Counted from the stretch's first letter, positions 1 to 7,132 are shown. The stretch: 32,927 nt of DNA from Candidatus Saccharimonadota bacterium (GCA_020428005.1 JAGQNP010000007.1:1-32927); one strand, 5' to 3'. The notes: a model not told the origin generated them from the letters alone. Numbers and translations are program-made.

Positions 1-383
1 GCGATAGTTTAAGAGAAGCAGTTGCGGCAGATGCAAATAAGCAACCAGACTCACCTGAACCTCCTGGCGGGGGTGGTGGGGGACCTGGGGCTAGTAATCA
101 GAGACCTGGCGGCGGTGGAAGCGGTATAGATGTAAGTACTCTTCCGAATTCAAGTGGGGTTGCAAGCAATTCAAAAGTGGGAGACACAATTACACTGGTT
201 CTGAATATCATGGGTGCCGTAAGTGTGCTTATCATTACAATAGCTGGGTTTAAATATGCAATGTCTATGGGGCATCCTGATGCGACGAAGAGAGCTAAAG
301 ACACTATACTTTACGCATTGATTGGGTTAGTGGTTATAATGTTTGCAAGAGTAATAGTAGGATTTGTGGTTACAAAGCTATGA
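1..383 (+). CDS. VirB2/TrbC-like pilin, 5' end outside the window
   Basis: The reading frame whose first full codon is at base 3 is open from the window edge to the TGA at 381, so the gene starts upstream and the GTG at 177 is not its start. The visible part begins with a flexible Pro/Gly-rich stretch encoded at about 48-120. Two hydrophobic segments follow, joined by a short loop with the signature seen in the next five genes (GFKYAMSMGHPDATKRAKDT, then ILYALIGL). This two-helix layout fits VirB2/TrbC-type pilins (T4SS_pilin family in CPR genomes, from memory). Pilins of this kind are inserted in the inner membrane and assembled into a type IV secretion-related surface fibre. The Pro/Gly-rich domain is absent from the other five copies. 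The gene overlaps the next by an ATGA, so translation is probably coupled. Confidence 0.8.
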   Translation, partial: DSLREAVAADANKQPDSPEPPGGGGGGPGASNQRPGGGGSGIDVSTLPNSSGVASNSKVGDTITLVLNIMGAVSVLIITIAGFKYAMSMGHPDATKRAKDTILYALIGLVVIMFARVIVGFVVTKL

Positions 384-802
384 CACCAAGAGCTATAAAT
401 ATAATCATTTCAGCACTACTCATATCCTTATTTGCCTTAACAATGGTGTTAGTTCTACCTAAATCAACAATGTCTTATGATCCATTTGACGATACATTAT
501 GTAGTGAGGCTAATACAAATGGCGGCGACACTCCATCGGCTTGCGATGCATCAAGTGATGACCCCTTTTCTAAAAAGAGTGGCCAAGACGGCTTAATAAT
601 AAAAGTAACCAATCTTGTATCAATTGGCGTGGCTATCGTGTCGACGATTATGATAATTCTTGGTGGTTTTACATATGTTATGTCTAGTGGTGATCCACAA
701 AAAATTAGTGCCGCAAAGAACACTATTATTTATGCTATAATTGGCCTAGCTGTTGCGTTGTTCGCACAATTAATACTTCAGCTAGTATTAACGAGATTAT
801 AA
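380..802 (+). CDS. VirB2/TrbC-like pilin, second of six
   Basis: The 140-residue product has an N-terminal signal or anchor helix (about residues 7-27), a polar segment of some 45 residues with two cysteines, and two C-terminal hydrophobic helices joined by the loop GGFTYVMSSGDPQKISAAKN. The N-terminal helix plus helical pair matches T4SS pilin precursors. Its ATG overlaps the TGA of the gene before it, and only 2 nt separate it from the next start. The two cysteines in the predicted extracytoplasmic part could form a disulfide (inference). Confidence 0.8.
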   Translation: MTPRAINIIISALLISLFALTMVLVLPKSTMSYDPFDDTLCSEANTNGGDTPSACDASSDDPFSKKSGQDGLIIKVTNLVSIGVAIVSTIMIILGGFTYVMSSGDPQKISAAKNTIIYAIIGLAVALFAQLILQLVLTRL

Positions 803-804
803 AA

Positions 805-1224
805 ATGAACATAACAAATCTACTTAATTTTAAGTCAATAACAAAGTTATTTTCTATTGCCGCCATATTGTTCGTAGTTACCCTAAGCACTGGAATTGCC
901 AGTGCTGCAACTACACCACCAACTCCACCCCCAGGTAGAGATTCGGTATGTGAAGGTATTGGAATAACAGGTGGCGACTGTGATGCTACGACTACACAAA
1001 CCAGTGTTTCTTCATTGGTTGCGAATGTTATTTCTATATTAAGCTGGGTAGTTGGCGTAGCTGCCGTAATTATGATAATGATAGGAGGTTTTAAGTATAT
1101 AACCTCTCAGGGCGATGCCAATTCCATAAATTCAGCCAAAAACACCATATTGTATGCAATTGTTGGTCTAGCTGTTGCGTTGTTCGCACAATTAATTGTA
1201 ATGTTTGTAGTTAACAAGGTATAA
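805..1224 (+). CDS. VirB2/TrbC-like pilin, third of six
   Basis: The product has 139 residues. A clear signal sequence (about residues 12-35, ending in an AxA-like STGIASAA) is followed by a short Pro/Thr-rich segment with two Cys, then the two-helix pilin core with the loop GGFKYITSQGDANSINSAKN. It sits 2 nt after the previous stop and 2 nt before the next start. No Shine-Dalgarno of its own is evident, so it is probably translated by coupling within the operon. Confidence 0.82.
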   Translation: MNITNLLNFKSITKLFSIAAILFVVTLSTGIASAATTPPTPPPGRDSVCEGIGITGGDCDATTTQTSVSSLVANVISILSWVVGVAAVIMIMIGGFKYITSQGDANSINSAKNTILYAIVGLAVALFAQLIVMFVVNKV

Positions 1225-1226
1225 AA

Positions 1227-1703
1227 ATGTATCAAGCTCTCTCATTTGAACAGATTAGAAAAATAATAACCCTACTTGTAGCTGGCTTATTACTAGCGGT
1301 TAGCTTATCAATATTTGCACCAGCTAAATCCAGTGCTTTTGATTGTCCAGATAATCTAACAGGAACAGATGCTACTAAGTGTCAAACATGTAAAGCTTCG
1401 GGTGCATCAAGCTATACTCCAGCAGCTCCAGGATCTCCTGGTACATGTGTTGATGATGCGTCTGGTGAAACTGCCGAGACAAAAGTTACAACTCTCACCG
1501 AACAAGTGATTAATATATTCTCTTGGGTTGTTGGTGTTGCTTCGGTTCTAATGATCATGGTTGGCGGCTTTAAGTACATAACCTCACAAGGAGATAGCGG
1601 TAACATTTCAAGTGCCAAAAACACCATATTGTATGCAATTATTGGTCTAGTTATTGTTGCTTTTGCCCAAGTTATAGTAAGGTTTGTAATAAATAAGATA
1701 TAG
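1227..1703 (+). CDS. VirB2/TrbC-like pilin, fourth of six, cysteine-rich
   Basis: At 158 residues this is the longest complete copy. The signal helix is followed by a variable region with four cysteines in the pattern C-x(n)-C-x2-C-x(n)-C, then the core with GGFKYITSQGDSGNISSAKN and the ending FAQVIVRFVINKI. The core is nearly identical to its neighbours, while the segment before the first core helix differs in length and cysteine number. The invariant membrane core probably carries assembly and the outer loop diversifies (inference). Confidence 0.82.
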   Translation: MYQALSFEQIRKIITLLVAGLLLAVSLSIFAPAKSSAFDCPDNLTGTDATKCQTCKASGASSYTPAAPGSPGTCVDDASGETAETKVTTLTEQVINIFSWVVGVASVLMIMVGGFKYITSQGDSGNISSAKNTILYAIIGLVIVAFAQVIVRFVINKI

Positions 1704-1708
1704 ATAAT

Positions 1709-2167
1709 ATGAGTTTTACAGCTAACTACACACTGAAACAAGTTTTCACAGTACTGATCGTCCTGCTTTCGTTAGTTTTATTTACAAACAAAGCATTTGC
1801 GTTGAATTTTGCATCTGGGGATACGTGTGCTAATGAGAGTGGCACTGCCAGATCAAAATGTGAAGCCTGTCAAGCAGCTGGAGCAGCAGGATTTGATACT
1901 TCAAATTCAAATTGTCAGGATGCAGCAGCTGGTACACCGACTGACAAGATAGATACCTTGGCTACCAAAATAGTTAACATAATATCTTGGGTGGTTGGTA
2001 TTGCTGCGGTCATCATGATTATGGTAGGAGGGTTCAAGTACATTACATCTCAAGGAGATGGCAATAGTATATCCGGTGCCAAGAACACTATACTGTATGC
2101 AATTATAGGTCTGGTTATTGTCTTGTTTGCTCAGATAATTGTCAGGTTTGTAATTAATAAGGTTTAG
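1709..2167 (+). CDS. VirB2/TrbC-like pilin, fifth of six, cysteine-rich
   Basis: The 152-residue product is the closest relative of the copy before it. It has the same four-cysteine layout in the variable region (CANESGTARSKCEACQ, with a later NC), the same loop GGFKYITSQGDGNSISGAKN, and the same FVINKV end, which suggests a recent tandem duplication of the pair. It is the last gene of the tightly packed run, because the next copy has its own promoter. Confidence 0.82.
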   Translation: MSFTANYTLKQVFTVLIVLLSLVLFTNKAFALNFASGDTCANESGTARSKCEACQAAGAAGFDTSNSNCQDAAAGTPTDKIDTLATKIVNIISWVVGIAAVIMIMVGGFKYITSQGDGNSISGAKNTILYAIIGLVIVLFAQIIVRFVINKV

Positions 2168-2209
2168 GCTAATTTTATTGTATTAGCATAAGGGTTTGTG
2201 ATATATAAT
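2168..2209 (+). promoter_or_regulatory. Hairpin and -10 element before the sixth pilin gene
   Basis: A small inverted repeat (GCTAAT 2168-2173 with ATTAGC 2182-2187) follows the stop of the fifth pilin. A consensus TATAAT lies at 2204-2209, giving a start near 2216 and a leader of about 26 nt with an AGGGGA ribosome site just before ATG 2242. The -35 is not clear. The sixth pilin can therefore be expressed separately from the first five. Confidence 0.45.
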
Positions 2210-2241
2210 TATCAAGAACTATAAAGAAAGGTTTAGGGGAA

Positions 2242-2658
2242 ATGTTAAAAAGAATCAAAAACTTACTACTAAGTAGCACATTATTGGCTTCTATATTAGT
2301 ACCTGCTGTACCAGTTGCTGTAACTGTTGCGGCAGCCGATATTGATGCGAGCTTGTGTGCAGGCGCAAATTTAAGTGCTGATGGTTCATGTGATGATGCA
2401 TCAATCGAGGAAGCTACCTCAAGTGTAAACAGCATAATGTCCACTGTGATTAATATCTTTTCACTTATCGTTGGTGTTGTGTCGGTCATCATGATTATCA
2501 TCGGTGGTCTTAAGTACATAACTTCTGGAGGTGATTCTGGTAATGTAACTGGCGCTAAGAATACAATTCTTTACGCAATTATCGGTTTAGTAATCGTTGC
2601 ATTAGCCCAGATAATTGTTCGCTTTGTTCTCGCAAAGGTCAGCACAGCTTCCGAATAG
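2242..2658 (+). CDS. VirB2/TrbC-like pilin, sixth of six
   Basis: The product has 138 residues: a signal helix (about 5-30) ending near VTVAAA, a short two-cysteine polar segment, and the conserved pilin core with GGLKYITSGGDSGNVTGAKN. It ends in a short extension (ALAKVSTASE type) lacking in the other copies. Unlike them it has its own promoter and a good Shine-Dalgarno, and it is followed at once by a strong terminator. It may be the major or the constitutively made subunit (inference). Confidence 0.85.
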   Translation: MLKRIKNLLLSSTLLASILVPAVPVAVTVAAADIDASLCAGANLSADGSCDDASIEEATSSVNSIMSTVINIFSLIVGVVSVIMIIIGGLKYITSGGDSGNVTGAKNTILYAIIGLVIVALAQIIVRFVLAKVSTASE

Positions 2659-2683
2659 AGGTTAACTTACATAAGAGTTTAGG

Positions 2684-2713
2684 AAAACGGGGTGAAACAA
2701 ACCCCGTTTTTTA
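2684..2713 (+). terminator. Intrinsic terminator of the pilin cluster
   Basis: A perfect 10-bp stem (AAAACGGGGT 2684-2693 with ACCCCGTTTT 2701-2710) with a 7-nt loop runs into a T tract. Confidence 0.9.
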
Positions 2714-2727
2714 TTATCAAACCAATA

Positions 2728-2754
2728 AAATACACCCCGTGATGGGGTGTATTT
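2728..2754 (-). terminator. Intrinsic terminator of hsp20 (possibly bidirectional)
   Basis: An 11-bp perfect stem (2728-2738 with 2744-2754) and a 5-nt loop lie 22 nt past the hsp20 stop. On the minus strand it continues into a T-rich run (TTTTATTGG type). It sits back to back with the pilin terminator, so the two convergent units are insulated. Confidence 0.8.
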
Positions 2755-2776
2755 GTATAACGATAAAATCCTTTCT

Positions 2777-3262
2777 TTAAAGAACGTGAATTTTCTTGAC
2801 GCTGTCTTGCTTGAGTTTAGTAAACGAGATGGTTAAAACACCATCTTTGAGCACAGCTTCAATTTCGTCTTCTTTGACAGCTACTGGCAAAGCAATACTT
2901 CTTGAAAACTCTCCCCAATAACACTCTTGCACAAAGTAGTTTTCGACGCCTTCTTCGTTGCCGGCAGAAAGTGTACCTCGGATACTTAGGGTGTTATCGG
3001 CTATGCTTACATCTAGATCACTTTTGTTTACGCCAGCAGTTCTAGCTTTTACCACCAATTTTTCCTTAGTTTCATAAACATCAACAGCCAATTGACCGGG
3101 TACTGCCTCTTCCTCATCCCATTCATCTTGCTGTCCCTGGTCTGTAGCGGGGTCAGCCGCTTGTCCAGCTGGTTCTTCTGTCATGAGTTCTTCTTCGCCT
3201 AGGAATGCTGCAGTCAGCTCGTCTTCCATAAGCAAATCTTCATCGCGGCTTCTTCGCGCCAT
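2777..3262 (-). CDS. Hsp20 / alpha-crystallin family small heat-shock protein
   Basis: The 161-residue product is an ATP-independent holdase that keeps unfolding proteins soluble in the cytoplasm as large oligomers. The alpha-crystallin domain spans about residues 57-150 and includes the hallmark DGVLTISF. The C-terminal IHV resembles the IxI/V anchor used for oligomer assembly. The N-terminal 55 residues are very acidic and rich in Glu, Asp and Gln, unlike the hydrophobic N-terminal arm of most relatives. GGAGGG about 10 nt upstream supports the ATG at 3262. It is divergent from comF, with 124 bp between them. Confidence 0.93.
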   Translation of the reverse strand: MARRSRDEDLLMEDELTAAFLGEEELMTEEPAGQAADPATDQGQQDEWDEEEAVPGQLAVDVYETKEKLVVKARTAGVNKSDLDVSIADNTLSIRGTLSAGNEEGVENYFVQECYWGEFSRSIALPVAVKEDEIEAVLKDGVLTISFTKLKQDSVKKIHVL

Positions 3263-3299
3263 AAGTTGTTACCCTCCAAGTACTTATTTTTGAATTGAT

Positions 3300-3328
3300 T
3301 TGCAATTTTTGTTACTACCCAGTATAGC
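3300..3328 (+). promoter_or_regulatory. Probable sigma-70-type promoter for the ComF-like gene
   Basis: TTGCAA at 3300-3305, a 17-bp spacer and TATAGC at 3323-3328 give a start near 3335 and a leader of about 50 nt. No good Shine-Dalgarno is seen before ATG 3387. Confidence 0.5.
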
Positions 3329-3386
3329 TTAGAGTGTTAATGAGGCGCAACCATACCCCAATAATTACAACAGTAGTAATAACAAC

Positions 3387-4052
3387 ATGAGAATATTAGA
3401 AGACATTTTAAACATTTTGGCACCTAACGAATGTATTGTTTGCCAAGAAGAAGGCACAACAATATGTGAGCAATGTTCTGAGCAAGCAATCTTCCCTGTC
3501 CCTTCCAGATGTTATCGTTGTAAAAAACTCACTAATGATTTTGCAGTATGTAAGAAATGTAAAAATAGTAGCAAGTTAAGTAATGTATGGGTTAGGTCAG
3601 AATATTCAAATGTCTCAAAACAACTGATATATAAAATGAAGTTTGATAGTAATCGACAGACTGCACACGATATAGCTCGACTGGATATAGAAGTTCTTCC
3701 CTATTTCCCAAAAGACGTTATTGTTTGTCCAATACCAACTGCCACAATGAGAGTAAGGCAAAGAGGCTACGACCATACCATGGAAATTGCAAAAGAAATC
3801 TCTAAAATAACAGGTTTGCATAAAGCAAATCTACTGGTTAGAGTTGGAAAGTCTAGACAAGTAGGTGCCAGGAAAGAAGCAAGAATTAATCAGTTAAAAG
3901 ACAGTTTTATTGTGACCAAGGATGTTAAAAATAGAAAAGTAATACTTGTCGATGATGTCGTGACTACGGGAGGTACGCTTGAATCCGCTGCTTCGGAACT
4001 AAAAAGGTTTGGGGCATCAAGGGTGTATGCGGTTGTGTTTGCTCAAAAGTAG
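3387..4052 (+). CDS. comF: ComF family phosphoribosyltransferase-like protein
   Basis: The 221-residue product has the full ComFC layout. An N-terminal cysteine cluster forms zinc knuckles (C16/C19, C27/C30, a CYRCKK at about 42-45 and a CKKC). The conserved CPIPTATMRVRQRGYDHTME segment follows, and the PRPP-loop motif VILVDDVVTTGGT lies near residue 190. In naturally competent bacteria ComFC acts in the cytoplasm to help incoming single-stranded DNA enter recombination. Saccharibacteria are thought to be competent, which fits a role in DNA uptake. Length and motif order are normal for the family. The nearest neighbours are tRNA genes, so no com operon is visible here. Confidence 0.88.
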   Translation: MRILEDILNILAPNECIVCQEEGTTICEQCSEQAIFPVPSRCYRCKKLTNDFAVCKKCKNSSKLSNVWVRSEYSNVSKQLIYKMKFDSNRQTAHDIARLDIEVLPYFPKDVIVCPIPTATMRVRQRGYDHTMEIAKEISKITGLHKANLLVRVGKSRQVGARKEARINQLKDSFIVTKDVKNRKVILVDDVVTTGGTLESAASELKRFGASRVYAVVFAQK

Positions 4053-4055
4053 TAC

Positions 4056-4084
4056 TTCATAACATCGGTGATAACTGATATAAT
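4056..4084 (+). promoter_or_regulatory. Promoter of the tandem tRNA-Ser genes
   Basis: TTCATA at 4056-4061, a 17-bp spacer and a consensus TATAAT at 4079-4084 lie 11 nt before the first tRNA base. Confidence 0.7.
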
Positions 4085-4095
4085 CACCTAGTCGC

Positions 4096-4188
4096 GGAGG
4101 AGTACCCAAGTGGCTGAAGGGGACGGTTTGCTAAATCGTTAGTGGGGAGCAATCTCCAGCGAGGGTTCGAATCCCTCCTCCTCCGCCA
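4096..4188 (+). tRNA. tRNA-Ser(GCT)
   Basis: A 7-bp acceptor stem (GGAGGAG with CTCCTCC), anticodon stem ACGGT/ATCGT with loop TTGCTAA (anticodon GCT, reading AGC/AGU), a long variable arm typical of class II tRNA, and a GAGGG/CCCTC T-stem are all present. The CCA end is encoded (4186-4188). The next tRNA begins at the very next base. Confidence 0.97.
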
Positions 4189-4278
<90 letters not shown>

Positions 4279-4283
4279 ATATT

Positions 4284-4313
4284 AAGATCATTTTTGGATG
4301 GTCTTTTTATTTT
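4284..4313 (+). terminator. Intrinsic terminator of the tRNA-Ser pair
   Basis: An 8-bp stem (4284-4291 with 4298-4305, one T-G pair) and a 6-nt loop run into TTTATTTT. Confidence 0.8.
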
Positions 4314-4317
4314 GCTG

Positions 4318-4323
4318 TACAAT
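4318..4323 (+). promoter_or_regulatory. -10 element predicting a leaderless mRNA
   Basis: TACAAT at 4318-4323 is followed by 6 nt and then ATG 4330, so transcription should start at or within a base of the start codon. There is no Shine-Dalgarno. The -35 would fall in the terminator loop and is weak. Confidence 0.6.
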
Positions 4324-4329
4324 ACGCTT

Positions 4330-4932
4330 ATGGCTGTAGAAGAAAAAAACAAAGAAATGCCTAAAGGCATGGCTGAGCCCGAAGCAAATTGGTCATACAA
4401 TTCAGATGTTCCGCAGGAGCACGAATATAATGATGTGCCACAAAGTAATGGATTGCAGACAAATAATACTGATGGCGTAAGTTGGACTGCTTCTGAATAC
4501 ATTGCTCACGAAAAAGACGTAGGGTGGTTTTTGGCTATTAGCTTAGCAATAATTGTAGTTGCAGGCATAGTTTACGCTTTGGACAGTAATCACAGCTTGA
4601 TTTCTCCGATATTGATAGTTATCGCTGGTATTACTTTCATGGTTGCGGCAAATAGGTCGCCAAGGGTACTTGATTATGTTGTAGATGCGTCTGGAATATA
4701 TGTGGGTCAAAAATTATACAGGTTCTCACAATTTAAATCATTTTCTATGGTAGAAGAAGGGCCAATTTACTCAATTAATTTTTCTCCACTGCAGAGATTT
4801 GTACCAAGCTTAACCATATATTTTGACCCTAAGGATAAAGAGAAGATCACTAATGCTATTAGTATATATTTGCCTCACGAGGTGAAAAAACAAGATCCTG
4901 TCGATATTTTGATGAGAAAAATAAGGTTCTAA
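4330..4932 (+). CDS. Two-helix membrane protein with a C-terminal PH-like domain
   Basis: The frame is open back into the tRNA gene, but ATG 4330 is the believable start because it lies after the tRNA terminator and 6 nt past a -10. The 200-residue product has a polar, Asn/Gln/Glu-rich N-terminus (1-60), two membrane helices (about 66-83 and 90-107) and a roughly 85-residue soluble C-terminal part. That part starts YVVDASGIYVGQKLYRFSQF and has the strand pattern of bacterial PH-like domains attached to membrane helices. No enzyme motif is seen, and the function is unknown. Confidence 0.8.
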   Translation: MAVEEKNKEMPKGMAEPEANWSYNSDVPQEHEYNDVPQSNGLQTNNTDGVSWTASEYIAHEKDVGWFLAISLAIIVVAGIVYALDSNHSLISPILIVIAGITFMVAANRSPRVLDYVVDASGIYVGQKLYRFSQFKSFSMVEEGPIYSINFSPLQRFVPSLTIYFDPKDKEKITNAISIYLPHEVKKQDPVDILMRKIRF

Positions 4933-4935
4933 CAT

Positions 4936-5109
4936 ATGAAGTCTTTGATGTATATAGGTGCCATTATTGGTGGCACAGCCGGTGCTTACTTGCCTGCGTT
5001 GTTTGGTGATAGCAATATATTTTCATTTTGGAGTATTGTCGGGTCACTAGTGGGTGGTCTTTTTGGTATCTGGGCAGGTTATAAAATACAAGACTATTTT
5101 GAAATATAA
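4936..5109 (+). CDS. Small glycine-rich membrane protein (57 aa)
   Basis: ATG 4936 starts 3 nt after the previous stop and runs 57 codons to TAA. The product begins MKSLMYIGAIIGGTAGAYLP and has two hydrophobic segments, each with a glycine-zipper pattern (GAIIGGTAGA, then GSLVGGLFGIWAGY), and ends YKIQDYFEI. Spacing, frame and composition suggest a real gene co-transcribed with the preceding membrane protein. Function unknown. Confidence 0.72.
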   Translation: MKSLMYIGAIIGGTAGAYLPALFGDSNIFSFWSIVGSLVGGLFGIWAGYKIQDYFEI

Positions 5110-5141
5110 TACATAACTAGTAAAAACTCTCTTTTTAGTGG

Positions 5142-5147
5142 TATACT
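5142..5147 (+). promoter_or_regulatory. -10 element of tRNA-Arg
   Basis: TATACT lies 17 nt before the first tRNA base. No convincing -35 is seen. Confidence 0.5.
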
Positions 5148-5164
5148 CTCCCCTGTTATTGTGA

Positions 5165-5241
5165 GCACCCGTAGCTCAGCTGGATAGAGCGTTGGCTTGC
5201 GGAGCCAAAGGTCACAGGTTCGAATCCTGTCGGGTGTACCA
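5165..5241 (+). tRNA. tRNA-Arg(GCG), overlapped by the recombinase gene
   Basis: The 77-nt gene folds as a standard class I tRNA: acceptor GCACCCG/CGGGTGT, D-stem GCTC/GAGC, anticodon stem TTGGC/GCCAA with loop TTGCGGA, T-stem ACAGG/CCTGT, and an encoded CCA. The body resembles bacterial tRNA-Arg(ACG), but the first anticodon base is G, giving GCG for CGU/CGC codons. Its last 30 bases are shared with the antisense 3' end of the recombinase gene, so this is probably the integration site of the island. Confidence 0.95.
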
Positions 5242-6816
5242 GTCTTGAATCAATGCCTCGAAAGAGGCTTTTTTCATCTGTTCTGGCAAGGTTCTGACGC
5301 TTAATAAGCGTGATTCCATTTCTTGCTTTGATTCAATCACTGGTACAAGGTACTTAATTGGTTGAAACACTAGTTTTCCGTCTAAAAGCACTAGGTTCTC
5401 ACTCAAATCTATTAACACCTGTCGTTTTTTAGTATCATCGTCACTTTCAAAGTCTTCTTTTGCATACCGTGCAAAGTTAAACAGCTTATAGGTCGCATCT
5501 CTCCAGGATTTATTGCCAGACTCTTGCTCGTTAAACTGTTTACGTTGCATAAGAAGTCTATTCTCAAGTTTTTGATTCTCTTTATCAAAGAAATCTTCGT
5601 CACATCTACCTTGATATAACATTCTTTGCAGGTTTCTTATTTCATTCTCGGTTAAATCTATTGCTTTTGACTGACTCTCGAATATTGCCTGTTGCTTGCT
5701 TGATTCGTTTGCGTAGTATTGGTCTAAGTACTTAACTGCCAATTCGAAGAATTCAGGCATTATCGTGTACTTCTCTAACTCGATTCTTACCATTCTAGTT
5801 AATTCCTCTGGTTTTATTGTGTTTACTTGACTGCATTCGTAGTCTTTCTTGCGTCTAGTACAGTAACAGTATTCAAAATCTTGCTGGTTACCGTTCTTGT
5901 AATGTCTGGTTTTCTTGCTGTAAGTTACTAAACAATTACACTCACCACAATGAATTAAACCTCTGTATGGAAATGGATCTACTTCTATCTTGGTACTTGG
6001 ACGCTCCCTGTCTCTCTTATTGATTAGCTGTTGTGCGGTATCAAACTCAGCTTGTGTGACCATTTGTTCGTGTTTTCCCTCGTAGACTTTACCACCGTAA
6101 GTAAGCCAGCCTGCGTAAAATGGGTTTTGCAGCATAGCATACATTCCAGCTGTACTTAAAGATTTACCGCCTTTCTTACGTCTTTGTATGGTCTTTAGGG
6201 ATAGCTCTTTCTCGGCAATTCTTGCTAATTTGCTTACTGTGTATCTCTCAGAGAGGAACAAGTCCCAAACTTTTCTTACCAGTAACCATCTGTCAGGGTC
6301 TATTACTATGGTCTTTGTCTCACGATCGTTCATGTAGCCAATGGGTGGTACGCCAGGTAGCCAACCTTTCTCGGCTTTACTATGCATACCACGTCTAACA
6401 TTCTTCATAAGATCACGGATGAATTGATTTGACATGCCTGCTTCTACGCTAAATATCAAAGCGTTATCACTAGGTAGATAGCACCTATCGTGTGTCTGGA
6501 TGCTTAACATTTCCTCATCTTGCAATAGTTGCTGCAAAACACCACTTTCGGTCGGGTTTCTAGATAGTCTATTTAATTGCCAACATAATATACCGTTTGC
6601 TTTAGAAGATCGAATATCTTCGATTAGCTGAGTGAAAACTGGTCTAACAAAGGGTTTCTTAGCTGATTTTTCTTCTGTGTAAATATCTACTATGTCGAGT
6701 TTATTCTTAGCAGCAAAGTCTTTCATTGCGTCTACTTGATCTTTTATTGATTGCACCTGCTTGTCTTCATCTTCTGTTGACTTACGGGCATATAGTATGT
6801 ACTTGATTGTGCTCAT
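5212..6816 (-). CDS. Large serine recombinase (site-specific integrase)
   Basis: The 534-residue product catalyses DNA strand exchange through a 5'-phosphoserine intermediate. Its N-terminal resolvase domain starts [20 protein letters not shown] with catalytic Ser13, followed by NRLSR. A recombinase domain follows with [10 protein letters not shown], then a zinc ribbon (HCGEC, later CYC and C in KKDYEC) and a long coiled coil, as in large serine integrases. ATG 6816 is preferred over 6828 because GGAGAAAG sits just before it. The last codons (WYTRQDSNL) are encoded by the antisense strand of tRNA-Arg, so the gene's end depends on the integration junction. Its leader is strongly structured (see separate entry). 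Confidence 0.93.
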   Translation of the reverse strand: MSTIKYILYARKSTEDEDKQVQSIKDQVDAMKDFAAKNKLDIVDIYTEEKSAKKPFVRPVFTQLIEDIRSSKANGILCWQLNRLSRNPTESGVLQQLLQDEEMLSIQTHDRCYLPSDNALIFSVEAGMSNQFIRDLMKNVRRGMHSKAEKGWLPGVPPIGYMNDRETKTIVIDPDRWLLVRKVWDLFLSERYTVSKLARIAEKELSLKTIQRRKKGGKSLSTAGMYAMLQNPFYAGWLTYGGKVYEGKHEQMVTQAEFDTAQQLINKRDRERPSTKIEVDPFPYRGLIHCGECNCLVTYSKKTRHYKNGNQQDFEYCYCTRRKKDYECSQVNTIKPEELTRMVRIELEKYTIMPEFFELAVKYLDQYYANESSKQQAIFESQSKAIDLTENEIRNLQRMLYQGRCDEDFFDKENQKLENRLLMQRKQFNEQESGNKSWRDATYKLFNFARYAKEDFESDDDTKKRQVLIDLSENLVLLDGKLVFQPIKYLVPVIESKQEMESRLLSVRTLPEQMKKASFEALIQDWYTRQDSNL

Positions 6817-6832
6817 TTCTTTCTCCATTCAA

Positions 6833-6945
6833 AAAGGACGACTGGTTGTTGAAACATCCAGCAGCACAAAGCTACTTTCCGTACCAGCCGCCCTTTAAGA
6901 ACGGAATAAAAATACTCTGTGCTTGTTATTACTGAATGTTTCAAC
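6833..6945 (-). promoter_or_regulatory. Structured leader RNA of the recombinase gene
   Basis: On the minus strand, 6896-6883 pairs with 6846-6833 in a 14-bp stem with two G-U pairs, enclosing a 6-bp inner hairpin (AGTAGC/GCTGCT), and runs into TTTTT just before the ribosome site. This looks like an intrinsic terminator. A second perfect 10-bp pairing (6945-6936 with 6857-6848) interleaves with it, so the two must compete or form a pseudoknot. The first arm would be the transcript's own 5' end. A 43-codon frame starting TTG 6944 and ending in an ATGA overlap with the recombinase start crosses the leader, but its composition is unlike a protein. Confidence 0.5.
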
Positions 6946-6951
6946 TCCTTT

Positions 6952-6980
6952 ATTATATAACTTAGTATGCTAGTGTTAAA
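6952..6980 (-). promoter_or_regulatory. Promoter of the recombinase transcript
   Basis: On the minus strand TTTAAC (6980-6975), a 17-bp spacer and a consensus TATAAT (6957-6952) predict a start near 6945. Confidence 0.7.
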
Positions 6981-6988
6981 TAGTTGAT

Positions 6989-7132
6989 TTAAGGTGGCTT
7001 TGGTTGAATAATGCTAATTATTTTTGCAAGCAAATGTAGTTGTTGCTCTGCCTCTTTGTAGGAAATCTCGTTGCCGAAAACCTTTTTATGAACTCTTTGA
7101 AACTCTAGTACTATAGGGTTATCATTTTTCAT
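6989..7132 (-). CDS. Small conserved-looking protein (47 aa) before the recombinase
   Basis: ATG 7132 lies inside the last codons of the gene before it and the frame ends at 6989, just before the recombinase promoter. The product contains EFQRVHKKVFGNEISYKEAE, then QQLHLLAKIISIIQPKPP. Short helical proteins with a 'fG.eIs..EA...a..L..l' pattern occur beside recombinases in CPR and firmicute elements, as I recall. The overlap suggests translational coupling. It may be an accessory or directionality factor, which is inference. Confidence 0.65.
   Translation of the reverse strand: MKNDNPIVLEFQRVHKKVFGNEISYKEAEQQLHLLAKIISIIQPKPP

Noticed and set aside
177-383. First pilin starting at GTG 177
   Set aside because: The frame is open to the window edge and encodes a plausible Pro/Gly-rich domain upstream, so the gene is simply truncated.
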